Source: Diadophis punctatus similis (Eukaryota; Chordata; Lepidosauria; Squamata; Dipsadidae). From it: a stretch of DNA of 64,000 nt. The notes beneath the pieces are model-generated. The model was not told where the DNA came from and searched no databases. It worked only from the letters and a program-made list of their open reading frames with translations. The translations under genes were made by a program, and so were the position numbers. Shown here piece by piece: positions 1 through 11,000 of this stretch. Location of the stretch: positions 154,186,466 to 154,250,465 of the forward strand of contig JALIGW010000001.1 of assembly GCA_023053685.1 (NCBI GenBank), written 5' to 3'. Numbering within the stretch: position 1 is the first letter of the stretch; each line of letters opens with the position of its first letter.

Positions 1-122
1 ATTGCTCCCAACAATCTGGGTCCTCATTGAACTGACCTTGGAAGGATGGAATGAATCAACTTTGAACTCCTGGCTAGAGTTAACCTGTAATACTGCATTC
101 TAACCATTGCACCACTATGTCT
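1..122 (-). mobile_element. Sauria-type SINE, diverged, cut by window start
   Basis: Contains the antisense of the block shared by all Sauria SINEs here (caacaatctgggtcctcatt, then a form of ggaaggatggaaggctgag) and ends with the antisense tRNA-like head (ctaaccattgcaccac). More diverged than the other copies, so probably old. Confidence 0.75.
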
Positions 123-814
123 CCTATGACATAATTTATTTATGACATAATACTTTGCCATAGAAGTTTCCTATGGTTCTGATGTTTGATTATGCACAGC
201 TCAATATGGGCCACTTTCAAGACAGATATATCTCCGAATGGCTCTCTGAACTTTTAACAACTCATCAAGTACATCAGAAACTCTGCCATTGTGAAGGCAT
301 TGAAGAATCTGGTAAGGAAATATCTCTGAAATGGTGACCGAAGAGGTCACAGGTTGTCTAGTGTTTCAATAAAAATATGGTATGGGATATTCTTTTCACA
401 TAGCTTCTATCCTTATATTTATGTTTTTGTTAGATTGATACCCTACCCCCCCACTCCAGGAGCTCAAGCCTATGTTCATAGCAATTATATCTCCAGTATT
501 TTCTACATCATGAGGTGAGGTAAATTGGCCTGAGAGACGATGATTGGCCCAGTCATTCAGTGAGCTCTGTGGGAGAAGATAGATTTGAAAGGGTTTCCAT
601 GCTAGGTCAGATGCTGAAAGAATTTGGTTACTTCTCCCCATTGGTAAATTAGTGACAGTGTGAATTTCTCAGGAAATTACATTGATTAATGGCTCCATAG
701 CAAATAATTCAACCCCCCTCAGAAACTGAGTCTAGGATACAGCATGGGTCGCTTGAGCCCCTGCTGTCTCTTACCAAGGATTTCTAATCCCCTTTAATGA
801 TCCTAGTTGGCTAT

Positions 815-1375
815 ATGTGGGAATAAATTTGGGAGTTTGGAGGGAAAGCCACAGCATAGACTGTGACCTGATAAATGAAGTATGAGTTCAAAGCAGTGGT
901 GGGTTCCTACTAGTGCGGCCCACTCTACAGTACCAGTAGCGGCCAGCAGATGGCGCTATTTGAGCGCGGCCGCACCGATGCTGAATTTTTGGGCTTTTTT
1001 GCTTCTGCACATGCACGGAAGCAAAATCTCACCGAAATCTTGTGAGAGGATGTGCGTGTGCGATTTTGGCGAGATTTTGCTTTTGCGTATGCGCGGAAGC
1101 AAAATTGCACAAGGGGGCGCGGGCACCAAACGTGGCGATGCACGAAAGAGCTCCGGTAGCGAGGTAAGCAAGCAACCCACCCCTGGTTCAAAGGAAGAGA
1201 TATGGCAAAAGGATCTCAGAAGAGACCCTTTCTAGTTTTCAAGAGAATAAATGGGAGGGGTGGGAGGTGTACTTTAGTCTTGCAAGAGTCTGTTTATTTA
1301 ACTTTACAGTGGAGATATAATTAGTACTCCTGAATGTGCTTCTTGCCTGGAATACCTCACAAATCTGAGACTGTC
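815..1375 (+). mobile_element. LTR-like repeat, copy 1, split by a hAT element
   Basis: The segments 815-893 and 1194-1375 align with the uninterrupted repeat at 39347-39591: shared pieces include tgtgggaat near the start, a form of acctgataaa in the middle, and agtactcctg...gtgcttcttg near the end. Both copies begin TGTGGGAA and end with CA, which suggests a solo LTR, but no flanking duplication is visible. It could also be another kind of retroelement end. The hAT element 894-1185 sits inside. Confidence 0.5.
894..1185 (+). mobile_element. non-autonomous hAT-like element with 8-bp TSD
   Basis: Terminal inverted repeats CAGTGGTGGGTTCCT and (reverse complement of the right end) CAGGGGTGGGTTGCT, flanked by the perfect duplication GTTCAAAG at 886-893 and 1186-1193. 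It is 292 bp long with no transposase. The middle carries a partial inverted repeat built on gaagcaaaatct / gagattttgcttt. The orientation given is arbitrary. The 8-bp duplication and CAG...CTG ends point to the hAT superfamily; the family is inferred. Confidence 0.88.
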
Positions 1376-1570
1376 AATTAATAGCTTCAGCCCCTGTGCT
1401 GCCAACCTTGTTGCTCTTGAAGGAACTTAGCAGGAATGACTAGGCTACTACATGGATGGGATGCTGTTAGGACATTTCAGGGCTGTAGACCAGACTAGAT
1501 ATAGAAGAACATCCTGGAAGAAGACAGTGATGAGCCACTTTTGTTTGCTGCCAAGACTACAAGGATGTAT

Positions 1571-1820
1571 AGCAATAGCTATTGCACTTAGACTTATATA
1601 CCACTTTACAGTGCTTTACAGCCCTCTCTTAAGCGGTTTACAGAGTCAGCATATTGCCCTAACAATTAGGGTCCCCATTTTACCCACCTCGAAAGGATGG
1701 AAGGCTGAGTCAACCTTAAGCCTGGTGAGATTTGAATTGTCAAATTGCAGGCAGCTGTCGGTCAGCAGAAGTATCCTGCAGTACTGCACTCTAACCACTG
1801 CGCTGCCGGGGTATCCAGGT
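1571..1820 (-). mobile_element. Sauria-type SINE, near full length
   Basis: Starts with the antisense tail (agcaatagctattgcactta), continues with the antisense of the taaaccgcttagagagggc block and the ggtcctcattttaccgacctc-like block, and ends with the antisense tRNA-like head (ctaaccactgcgctgcc). Known: Sauria SINEs are squamate tRNA-derived SINEs mobilised by Bov-B-type LINEs. Confidence 0.88.
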
Positions 1821-2318
1821 AATCACCAGGAGTTAAGCTCAATTGGAGGAAGACTTTTCATGAAAGTAAAGTCACAGAGAAGATGCAAAGCTTGTAAATT
1901 GGGGGAAAAAAACCATTATAACAATTTCTACTTTCCTGTCAAAATACCAGTGCACATTTTAGACTGTAACAGTCGTTGCCCTTTGCTAATAATTAGTGGC
2001 TGCTTGCAAGATCAATTAAAGGGTTCAATATTCATATAAAACTGGATGCATTTTCACTTCCATACAAAGAACTCAAAGTTATTGACAACGTTGCATATCC
2101 ATGAAAGGATAAATAAATGAGTAGTTATTAAAATGTTGAAAGTAGTCTATTGTCATTCAAAAGTCAGGAAAAGTTAATGTCAGAACTGACAAGCAGGCAA
2201 TTATACTTCAGAAGTTTCATGTTTGAGCTGACATCTCATAGAAAAATATAGAAACTTTCATGATCTTGTTGCTTCCCTTTAATTCAGTTCTCTGTCTTTC
2301 TTGCTTTTAGTTTTATCT

Positions 2319-2728
2319 CAGGGGTGGGTTCTACTTATATTCGCCACCAGTTCGCATCGCGATGTTTTGCATGCATGCACTCAATACGCTCGCACGCATG
2401 CGCTCGTCCCCTTGTGCAATTCTACTTCCACGCATGCTCAGTGGCTAGAATCAGCCCGAAACACAGCTGAGGAGCTGATCAGCTGTGCTTCGGGTGAAGG
2501 AATAAAGGTAAGTATAAACCCAGGGGCGGGTTGGAGGGCCCTTTTTCAAGCAGCAGCAGAGGAAACAACTTCAAAACAGAAAAAAATTCTGAAAAAATTC
2601 TGAAAAAAAGATGGCGGCACCCATGGACTGGCATTGACCGAATCGGATCCGTGATGCCATCGTGATGTCACCAGCGGGTCACTACCAGTTCGGGCAATCC
2701 GGTCCGAACCGGCAGGAACCCACCCCTG
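2319..2728 (+). mobile_element. 410-bp hAT-like element (family B), copy 1
   Basis: Ends CAGGGGTGGGTTC and GAACCCACCCCTG, flanked by the perfect duplication TTTTATCT at 2311-2318 and 2729-2736. It is similar along its length to 33747-34156 (also 410 bp) and 55465-55838. No transposase frame. It contains a YY1-like AAGATGGCGGC at 2608-2618 and a splice-donor-like ag|gtaagtat at 2506-2515. Confidence 0.9.
2608..2618 (+). promoter_or_regulatory. YY1-like motif in hAT family B copy 1
   Basis: AAGATGGCGGC matches the well-known YY1 binding consensus exactly. The same 11 bases occur in the other two family B copies. Binding is not shown by sequence. Confidence 0.5.
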
Positions 2729-3330
2729 TTTTATCTGTATCATCTGTGTGTGTATATTTTATATATATAATTCACACACATACATTAAATGTATATCCTT
2801 TTTAAAAGGATGGGGGGAAAACAAAGGCTGTTTTTTGTTAGGCATTAAAGATTAATTGTTTCATTCAAGTGATAATTGGAGGATATAATTCGCTTCATTT
2901 GAAGATGCTATTAATCATACGATAATTAGGGCTGTGTTCTGGTATTTCATATTCCTTACACATCTTGCATTTGCTCAACTGAAATTGGGGTGAAGATGGA
3001 GGCAGAACAAGAGTATGCAAGAGGAAATAATCAAAGTTTTCACAGTTTAGATTTGCATAGTCCCAATATTCCCTCTGGATACCAGGACATTGCTCCCAAG
3101 GTTAGTTAAGAAGGCTGATTGTTACCGTAGGTTTTCTGAAAACAAGTAAATATTAAAAGAAAGAAAAAATAAAATGTATAATTGCTTCCCAGTGTTTAAT
3201 GAAGCCTAAGAAAATGCAAATCCCACACATATTCTAATGAAAGATGATTTTGAACAAGCGCACTTTCACCAGGAAGAATAAACCAAAGAATTATCAATTT
3301 TTTCCACCACTGAGAAACAAATATTAGAAA

Positions 3331-3535
3331 AGAAGGAAGGGAAGGGAAGGGAAGGGAAGGAAGGAAGGAAGGAAGGAAGGGAAGGGAAGGGAAGGGAAGG
3401 GAAGGGAAGGGAAGGGAGGAAGGGAAGGGAAGGGAAGGGAAGGGAAGGGAAGGGAGGAAGGGAAGGGAGGGAAAGGGAGGGAAGGGAAGAAGGGAAGGGA
3501 GGAAGGGAAGGGAAAGGAAGGAAGGAAGGAAGGAA
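3331..3535 (+). repeat. (GGGAA)n / (GGAA)n purine microsatellite
   Basis: About 205 bp of pure-purine pentamer GAAGG units mixed with tetramer AAGG units. The long polypurine strand could form triplex DNA. Open frames read through it are low-complexity artefacts. Confidence 0.97.
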
Positions 3536-4143
3536 AATATTTTTTAAAAAAATGTTTTAAAATCACTACATATGTAGCCCCACTCTATAAAGAGCTACTG
3601 TTCAGTTCTTTAAAAAAAAACAGTTTCTATTCTAATGAGAGGGAAAACCTTCTCGATATTTCTGATTGGAGCTAATTGGAGAATGGCTAATCTTGGCATA
3701 TTATTAAGACTCCTTTGTAGATGTTATTTGTATGTTGAAGTAGCTATGGCAGGGTTACTTTTAATTTTTAATTACAATGTTTTAGTGACCCAGATTAGCA
3801 TTGTGTTTGCCCAGCTCTACAGCTGTGAGGAATTGGGATTTATTTAAAAGATCAAAAGAAATGCTGCATCAAAATAGGGATAGTTGTCTTAACAGCTGCA
3901 TGCATACAAAACATATGAGGGTAGTAGTTCACACATTACATCTGAAAATCTTTTTAAAAAATATTTTACTACTGCTCTGCCCTTAGCAGAATGAATTCAG
4001 TTTCAAGCATTGCTCTCCCATGCTAAAAGTTTTTCTAGCCCTAGAGAAAACACAGTGGCAGGAAGAAACAAAACGCTTTGTTATTTTCCCTACCTGGTTT
4101 CAAATATTTCTGAACATATCTTCAGACTGCAGAACCTACATTG

Positions 4144-4203
4144 ACTTATTTGATTAGGAGTGTGTGTGTGTGCGTGCGTGTGTGCCTGTGTGCGTGTGTG
4201 TGT
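4144..4203 (+). repeat. degenerate (TG)n microsatellite
   Basis: TG repeats interrupted by C substitutions (tgcgtgcgtg, tgcctg). Confidence 0.9.
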
Positions 4204-4574
4204 ATCACTGGATTATCTTTGATTAGTGGGTATCTTGTGAGCCCTTAGAATGATTATATGAGATAGGCGGCCATGTAAGTCCTGTAAATGAAATCAATAC
4301 AATAAATCTTTCTCACAAGGATGTTGTGACAATAAAATGAAGAGTATAAACCATCTTCAGAACCTTGTAGGAAAACTAATATAAAAATGATCAAGAAATA
4401 ATACACACGTTTTGGTTGAATGCCAAGTGAAAAATAATTTGTACAATATATGAAGTATGTGGCTTGGAGGAGGACATCTGTGTTGCATGTATGTACAAAT
4501 CTGTAGGGCTGTTAAAAAAATCAGAAATACAGCACTTGGATGCTGTTGCTCTCATGTCTCATGTCTGACTGAAA

Positions 4575-4800
4575 AAGAGCTGAAGTGGTGCAGTGGTTAA
4601 ATGCTGCGACTGCAGGCTGACTGCTAGTTCAACAGTTCAGCTGTTCAAATCTCACTAGGCTCAAGGTTGACTCAGCCTTCCATCCTTCCGAGGTCGGTAA
4701 AATGAGGACCCAGATTGTTGGGGGCAATATGCTGAACTCTGTAAACCGCTTAGAGAGGGCTGTAAAGCACTATGAAGCGCTATATAAGTAAAGTGCTATT
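4575..4800 (+). mobile_element. Sauria-type SINE
   Basis: tRNA-like head (gtggtgcagtggttaaatgc), B-box-like gttcaaatctcac, then the conserved ggaccc agattgttggggg block and the taaaccgcttagagagggc block, ending at aagtgctatt. The copy is nearly complete. Confidence 0.9.
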
Positions 4801-4967
4801 GACTCTTTTCTATGGACTAGCTGTTTCCACATTTTCCAATCTTATATGGATTCTTTCAGTGGCTTTATGCTCTGGTTGGTGTCGGCTTTGATAGTGTCAA
4901 ACCGCCATGTTTTTGGCAGCCTTGTTTCGTGTTTCCACTGGCCATTCCACGCAAAACTGCCTCATAA

Positions 4968-5078
<111 letters not shown>

Positions 5079-6269
5079 GGAATAATCAAGAATATGATTA
5101 GAATTTCAAAATGAAAAAGATGCACACTGAGTACTTCATGTAACCTTATCCAACACTTTCTATATTTTGAGTTAATTTTTTTTTGCCTGTGTAGTTCAAT
5201 ATTTTTATTACAATTTTCTTCCTCTCTAGTGCTCTCCAAGAATTATGTTGGCTGAGAATCTCAGAAATTATATGGTCCAGGATACATAATCCAGTCTGTT
5301 GTAGTTCAGGCAGTCAGCAGGAATCAAGACTGACTAGAAAGTGCACACGTAGACACAGACAATCACGCACAATAACTAGGAGGCACAAAATTGGAGAAGG
5401 AATATCTACTCAGTTTGATAGTGGGTCTCCAGATTTTCATATTACTGTTTGATTGAAATACTCTTGGGTATTATTTTGAATGTATTATTTATATTATTAT
5501 GAAAAGTATGCTAAATTATTATGAGGAAATAATTGAAGAAATGAAGAAATAATTTTCAGGCCTATTTTGAGATCCCATGTATTGAATTTGGGACATTTTT
5601 TTAACAATGTGACCCACCTATATTATGATGTAATTATATTTAGAATAAGTGAAATATAACAAATATAATGTAGGAGCTACAAAATAAAATAAAAATTAAA
5701 GTATTTAGCAAAATCCCTTCAAGTAATTCCCAAATATATTTGTGGTTTTAATTTTTGTAACTAGTTTCTAGTGTTACTTTACTGATAAATTTGAAGATCT
5801 GGCAAAATACTTATTATAGATCTGACTGACCCTATCAGAAATCCCCCAGTGTTTAGAACATCATCAAACTAATGAACTGATCCCATGCAGGATAAAGGTC
5901 ATCCTAAAAGAAGTCATCCTGGTTAACTGCTGATTTTTGACTCATGTTTTAATGCACTTTTTTTGGCTGGCTGCCTTGAGAAAGAAAAAAAAAGGGTGGA
6001 GTCAAGGGTCACAGTCTAATGATCGGGCATGAATAATGTGAGAGTATTAGGCCTGGACTTCAGTCATGCAGAACCAATTTTGAGCTTGATGGCATCACCA
6101 TTGCACATTTTTAATTGAACTGCTTGTTAGAAGTACTGAGATAATCTCATTATTGCTCTGTTTTCTTCTGAGCTTAGGATACTGTTTGATGCTATTTGAT
6201 ATTCCACAGATCACCAGGACTAATATTCAGCCATAGATGAGCTACTATTGGAAAACAAAGGAGATTATC

Positions 6270-6322
6270 TTCTGTTTGCTAGAAGACCTCCAAGGCCCCT
6301 ATGATTCTATGTTCTATGTTTA
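6270..6322 (+). mobile_element. CR1 LINE 3' tip
   Basis: gctagaagacctccaaggcc followed by tatgattctatgttctatg, the octamer-like tail typical of CR1 LINEs. Only the last 50 or so bases are recognisable. Confidence 0.7.
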
Positions 6323-6420
6323 TTAAAAAATAAACTTTATCAATTTATTCATTAGGCTTATTAATAAGTTTTATTTATTTATTTTATTAACATGGCTTTA
6401 ATAAACTTCAAGATATGAAG

Positions 6421-6422
6421 AT

Positions 6423-6475
<53 letters not shown>

Positions 6476-6638
6476 GAGATAGAGAGATAGAGAGATAGAG
6501 AGATAGAGAGAGATAGAGATAGATATATAGATAAATAGATAGATAGATATACAGATAGATATAGATAGATATAGATATATAGATATATAGATATATATAG
6601 AGATAGAGATAGAGATATAGAGATAGAGACAGATAGAT

Positions 6639-6710
<72 letters not shown>
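6421..6710 (+). repeat. (GATA)n microsatellite with degenerate centre
   Basis: Clean GATA units at both ends (6425-6475 and 6650-6710) flank a core of GAGATA, TATAGATA and CAGATA variants, about 290 bp in all. Confidence 0.97.
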
Positions 6711-7140
6711 CCCATGGATTTTAAAGTCATACTAGATATTATGTCTATTAACTCTTGAACAAGTGTGTCTTCTTGTGCATGTTGAGTGAAATGCATCATT
6801 AAAGCTATGAAACAAGATTAATGTTTCATTGTCCATTTTTCTTCCCTTTCCCAAAATAGTGCTTTGCAAATTAGTTCCCACCATTCCTTGTTTATATTGT
6901 TACTGAAAGACACAAAAATGAACTGGAAAACATGCCTATAAAACAGAAACAAATCTTGCAAATGCAGAATGAACATTTCATGAATTGATTTTATAAAATA
7001 TGTACCTAGTTATAATAAAATGGACATAGACTGATTCATACATCCCATAAAACTAGGTATTTAGTTACTGAGAAATGTATTCCATAGTGGTTGTTTTCAA
7101 GTATACAATTGACAAAAGCACACAAGAATACTGGTTCTAC

Positions 7141-7210
7141 TATGGAATGGAATGGAATGGAATGGAATGGAATGGAATGGAATGGAATGGAATGGAATGG
7201 AATGGAATAG
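7141..7210 (+). repeat. (GGAAT)n microsatellite at LINE tail
   Basis: About 13 GGAAT pentamers directly joined to the 3' end of the minus-strand L2-like LINE, so this is an expanded LINE tail. Confidence 0.95.
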
Positions 7211-7502
7211 AATAACTTTACTGTCACTTTGAATGTACACTAATCTACATACATTAAAATGAAATTTTGTTGCATACAGCTCTCAAAGGGTCTCCATCTC
7301 CAATATACACTACATAAACATGACAAAATAGATAAATAAATACATACATATATGCACACAAAATTATGCATATACAGTACTTACATATATTGTATGATAC
7401 AGAGAAACAATACAGTCTAGTTTGGATGTATACATGTACCTATCAAAAACAGCACCACAAAAAACATATTAAGAACACAAGTTAAAATAGGGAAGAAAAT
7501 AA

Positions 7503-8358
7503 GTGAACACCACACTGGCAGGAATAGCCAACACTCCAGAAGATAGGCTCAAGATACAGAAGGATCTTGACAGACTTGAACATTGGACACTATCTAACAA
7601 AACGAAATTCAATGGTGAAAAAAGCAAGGTTCTACATTTAGGCAAGAAAAACAAAGTGCACAGGTACAGTATATGTGGTACCTTGCTCAACAGTAGTAAC
7701 TGCGAGAGGGATCTTGGAGTCCTAGTGGACAACCATTTAAATATGAGCCAGCAGTGTGCAGCAGCTGCCAAAAAAGCCAACACAGTTCTAGGCTGCATTA
7801 ACAGAGGGATAGAATCAAGATCACGTGAAGTGTTAATACCACTTTACAATGCCTTGGTAAGGCCACACTTGGAATACTGCATTCAGTTTTGGTTGCCACG
7901 ATGTAAAAAAGATGTGGAGACTCTAGAAAGAGTGCAGATAAGAGCAACAAAGATGATTAGGAGACTGGAGGCTAAAACATGAAGAACGGTTGCAGGAACT
8001 GGGTATGTCTAGTTTAATGAAAAGAAAGACTAGGGGAGACATGATAGCAGTGCTCCAATATCTCAGGGGTAGCCACAAAGAAGAGGGAGTCAAACTATTC
8101 TCCAAAGCACCTGAGGGCAGAACAAGAAGCAATGGGTGGAAACTAATCAAGGAGAGAAGCAACTTAGAACTAAGGAGAAATTTCCTGACAGTTAGAACAA
8201 TTAATCAGTGGAACAGCTTGCCTCCAGAAGTTGTGAATGCTCCAACACTGGAAGTTTTTAAGATGATGTTGGATAACCATTTGTATGAAGTGGTGTAGGG
8301 TTTCCTGCCTAAGCAGGGGGTTGGACTAGAAGACCTCCAAGGTCCCTTCCAACTCTGT
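7503..8358 (+). mobile_element. CR1 LINE, 5'-truncated, with C-terminal reverse transcriptase
   Basis: Frames 7503-7979 and 7990-8298 together encode the end of a CR1 ORF2: NTTLAGIANTPEDRLKIQKD, LDRLEHWTLSNKTKFN, KVLHLGKKNK, ERDLGVLVDNHLN, then LVRPHLEYCIQFW and, after a frame break near 7980, NFLTVRTINQWNSLP. The 3' UTR has ggttggactagaagacctcc. One frameshift or stop separates the two frames, so it is a dead copy, but the coding similarity is still strong, suggesting fair youth. It is inserted into the L2-like LINE. Confidence 0.9.
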
Positions 8359-8436
8359 TATCCTATCCTATCCTATCCTATCCTATCCTATCCTATCCTA
8401 TCCTATCCTATCCTATCCTATCCTATCCTATCCTAT
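8359..8436 (+). repeat. (TATCC)n microsatellite at CR1 tail
   Basis: About 15 units of TATCC growing directly from the end of the CR1 3' UTR (aactctgttatcctatcc). Confidence 0.96.
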
Positions 8437-8660
8437 ACGGTGAGAGAAACAAATGTTGCGAGTTTACCAGACGGATGGCTTAAGGAACAAAGCTGTTACA
8501 GAATCTGGTAGTCCTGCTAGAAATACTTCAAAACCTCCTCCCAGAAGGGAGCAACAGAAACAGACTGTGTGGGGTCTCTAACAATTCTTTGAGCTCTAAG
8601 CATACAGCGCTTATAAGCAGTTTCCTGAATGACAGGAAGTGAGCTTCTTATAATCATCTC

Positions 8661-8966
8661 TGTCACGATGTGAATATTGCCAGTTGTGCATCTCTATGTT
8701 TTCTGTTTCTTGTATTTATGGTCAAGCAGACGTATGATATATTCTACTACGCATGTCTGCATTCCAGAGGTCTATTCCTTTCTTTCTCTCCGCCATTTCT
8801 ACCAAGGTAGAAGTGATTTATACCTTAGCCGATAAAATGTAGCTTAATAAGCTTAATGAGGATTCTTTTTATTACTTTTCTACTGAAATAAACATTTTGT
8901 TAATTAGATTTGAATCTCGGGTTTTATTTTCTAAGTCAGAATGTTTTCAAAAGGGAAGCGACGATC
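8661..8966 (+). mobile_element. LTR-like repeat, TGTCACGATG family, copy 1
   Basis: About 300 bp, alignable end to end with 22061-22360: both start TGTCACGATGTGAATATTGC and end near GATCC, with a shared gaaataaa (polyadenylation-like) followed by attttgttaattag. TGT start and AATAAA placement suggest an LTR, but no target duplication is clear. Sits inside the L2-like LINE. Confidence 0.55.
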
Positions 8967-9399
8967 CATCGGCCTCCGGAGGATTTATTTCTCCGCTAAC
9001 AATCTCGGCTGTCCTTACCACTCTGAATGAACTTTCTATCTGAGGCACTGCTGCACGAAACCAAGCAGTGATGCAGTTTGTTAAAACGCTGTCAATCGTG
9101 CCTCTGTAAAAAGTGGTCAGGATAGAAGATGTGCTCTCCTCATCCGACACAGGAAATTCAGACGTTGGTTTGCACGCTTCACTAAAGATGATGTGTGGAG
9201 AGACAAGTTCAGATTGTTAGTTATTTGCATTATTGAATGCAGACCTACTGGAAGTGATCTGGGAGGACAGTTCTCACTTTATAGATATCCTCTGTCTAAA
9301 ATATCTCAAGTCAAATGTGTATTTGAAAGTAAAAAACCATACGAAGAAGGCAGGAACAAGATCAGATATAATACCTTGAAAATACCCATCAATACATAA

Positions 9400-9545
9400 C
9401 ACACGAAGCTCTTGACTCACAATCAGGAGGTTGTGAGTTTGATCCTAGGTAGAGGCAGATGTAGGGTCTCCTGCTTGGGCAGGGGGTTGGACTTGATGAC
9501 CTTCAAGGTCCTTTCCAACTCTGTTCATCTGTAATCTGTAATATT
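9400..9545 (+). mobile_element. tRNA-derived SINE with CR1-like 3' end
   Basis: The head has gaggttgtgagtttgatcct, a B-box-like region, and the 3' part is gggcagggggttggacttga then tgaccttcaaggtcctttcc, which matches the CR1 3' UTR seen at 8305-8355. A head fragment of the same family is at 24530-24605. CR1-tailed SINEs are known in reptiles; this family's name is not known to me. Confidence 0.7.
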
Positions 9546-10120
9546 CAAAAGGCATACAGTATACTGTAGATGAACTTTTTCATAGTCTTCTCCAATATGA
9601 AATGTATTGTTTATTTTTATATACTAGGAGTCATTTTTAGATTTTCAGCAAAGCATATAAATTTAGCATATGCTAACCTACGCTGTCTTCTCCTTTCCAT
9701 TTTTGGTGGTGATTTTTTCCCCTCCTCCTCCTTTTGTTGTTGCATAAACAGCTGAGTTGTCTTTCAACTGAGCTCACAGAATTTGGTATCCTATTGAAAG
9801 AAAATTGTGTATGAATGTAGGTAATGTACAAGTGTGAGCCCTTTTTGCAACTTTTATAGGAAGCTGAATTTGAAAAAAAAAACCTCTTTATGGATGGCTT
9901 CACGTAGGTGATTTTGCAAAGCAATTTTCCTCAGCAAAGAGAAGCTAGTAACTGGGATTGAAATCATTCTTTTGAACCAGCTCTTGCTCTAGAGGGAATG
10001 ATTACAGCTAGGTATTTTCATGGAGAACAGGCAAACCTTACAAGAACTGGGGAATTTAAGGAGAGTTATTGAATAGTCAGGATTTTAAAGGAAAGAATTG
10101 ATCGGGTCTCTGCTTAATAT

Positions 10121-11000
10121 AGAATAGAATAGAATAGAATTTTATTGCCAAGTGTGATTGGACACACAAGGAATTTGTCTTGGTGCATATGCTCTCAGTG
10201 TACATAAAAGAAAAGATAAGTTGGTCAAGAATCATAAGGTACAACACTTAATGATAGTCCGGATACAAATAAGCAATCAAATCATATTAGGAACCAGTCA
10301 ATATAAATTGTAAGGATACAAGCAACAAAGTTACAGTCATACAGTCATTTGTGGGAGGAGATGGGTGATGGGAACGATGAGAAGATTAATAGTAGTGCAG
10401 ACTTAGTAAATAGTTTGACAGTGTTGAGGGAATTATTTATTTAGCAGAGGGATGGCGTTTCAGGGAAAAACTGTTCTTGTGTCTAGTTGTTCTGGTGGGA
10501 AATGCTCTATAGTGTCGTTTTGAGGGTAAGAGTTGAAGCAGTTTGTGTCCAGGATGTGAGGTGTCTGTAAATATTTTCACAGCCCTCTTTTTGACTTGAG
10601 CAGTATACAGGTCCTCAATGGAAGGCAGATTGGTAGCAATTGTTTTTTCTGCAGTTCTAATTATCCTCTGAAGTCTGTGTCTGTCTTATTGGGTTACAGA
10701 ACCAAACCAGACAATTATAGAGGTGCAGATGACAGACTCAATGATTCCTCTGTAGAATTGTATCAGCAGCTCCTTGGGCAGTTTGAGCTTCCTGAGTTGG
10801 TGCAGAAAGAACATTCTTTGTTGTGCTTTTTTGATGACGTTTTTGATGTTAGATGACCATTTTAGGTCTTGAGATATGGTCGAACGTAGAAATTTGAAGG
10901 TCTCTACTGTTGATACTGTCTAGTATTGTAACAGGTGGAAGTATGGAGGGTTTCTCCTAAAGTCTACCACCATTTCTACGGTTTTGATACATAAATGATT
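10121..11000 (-). mobile_element. L2-like LINE, 5'-truncated, decayed
   Basis: The minus strand ends in aattccttgtgtgtccaatc, acacttggcaataaaattct and a short (ATTCT)n tail at 10140-10121. The upstream part encodes decayed reverse-transcriptase pieces (MVVDFRRNPP, then an FFLHQLRKLKLP-like segment) with stops and frame changes. The same 3' end occurs in sense at 18465-18586. Confidence 0.75.

Larger units (their letters stand above)
7141..9190 (-). mobile_element. L2-like LINE, 3' part, interrupted by two later insertions
   Basis: Read on the minus strand, 9150-8971 encodes the L2-type reverse-transcriptase end (STSSILTTFYRGTIDSV, then RVVRTAEIV). 8659-8437 continues with a YKRCMLRAQRIVRDP-like segment carrying stops. 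7500-7213 is the 3' UTR, ending in a (TTCCA)n tail at 7208-7141. A CR1 LINE (7503-8436) and an LTR-like element (8661-8966) split it. The copy is 5' truncated and dead. L2 versus a neighbouring CR1-group clade is judged from memory of the motif. Confidence 0.75.

Noticed and set aside
6421..6710. CRISPR-like array or other spaced direct repeat
   Set aside because: It is a simple GATA microsatellite without unique spacers, in a vertebrate genome.
7503..8298. A functional reverse transcriptase
   Set aside because: 5'-truncated CR1 copy with a frame break near 7980 and no endonuclease; a dead fragment.
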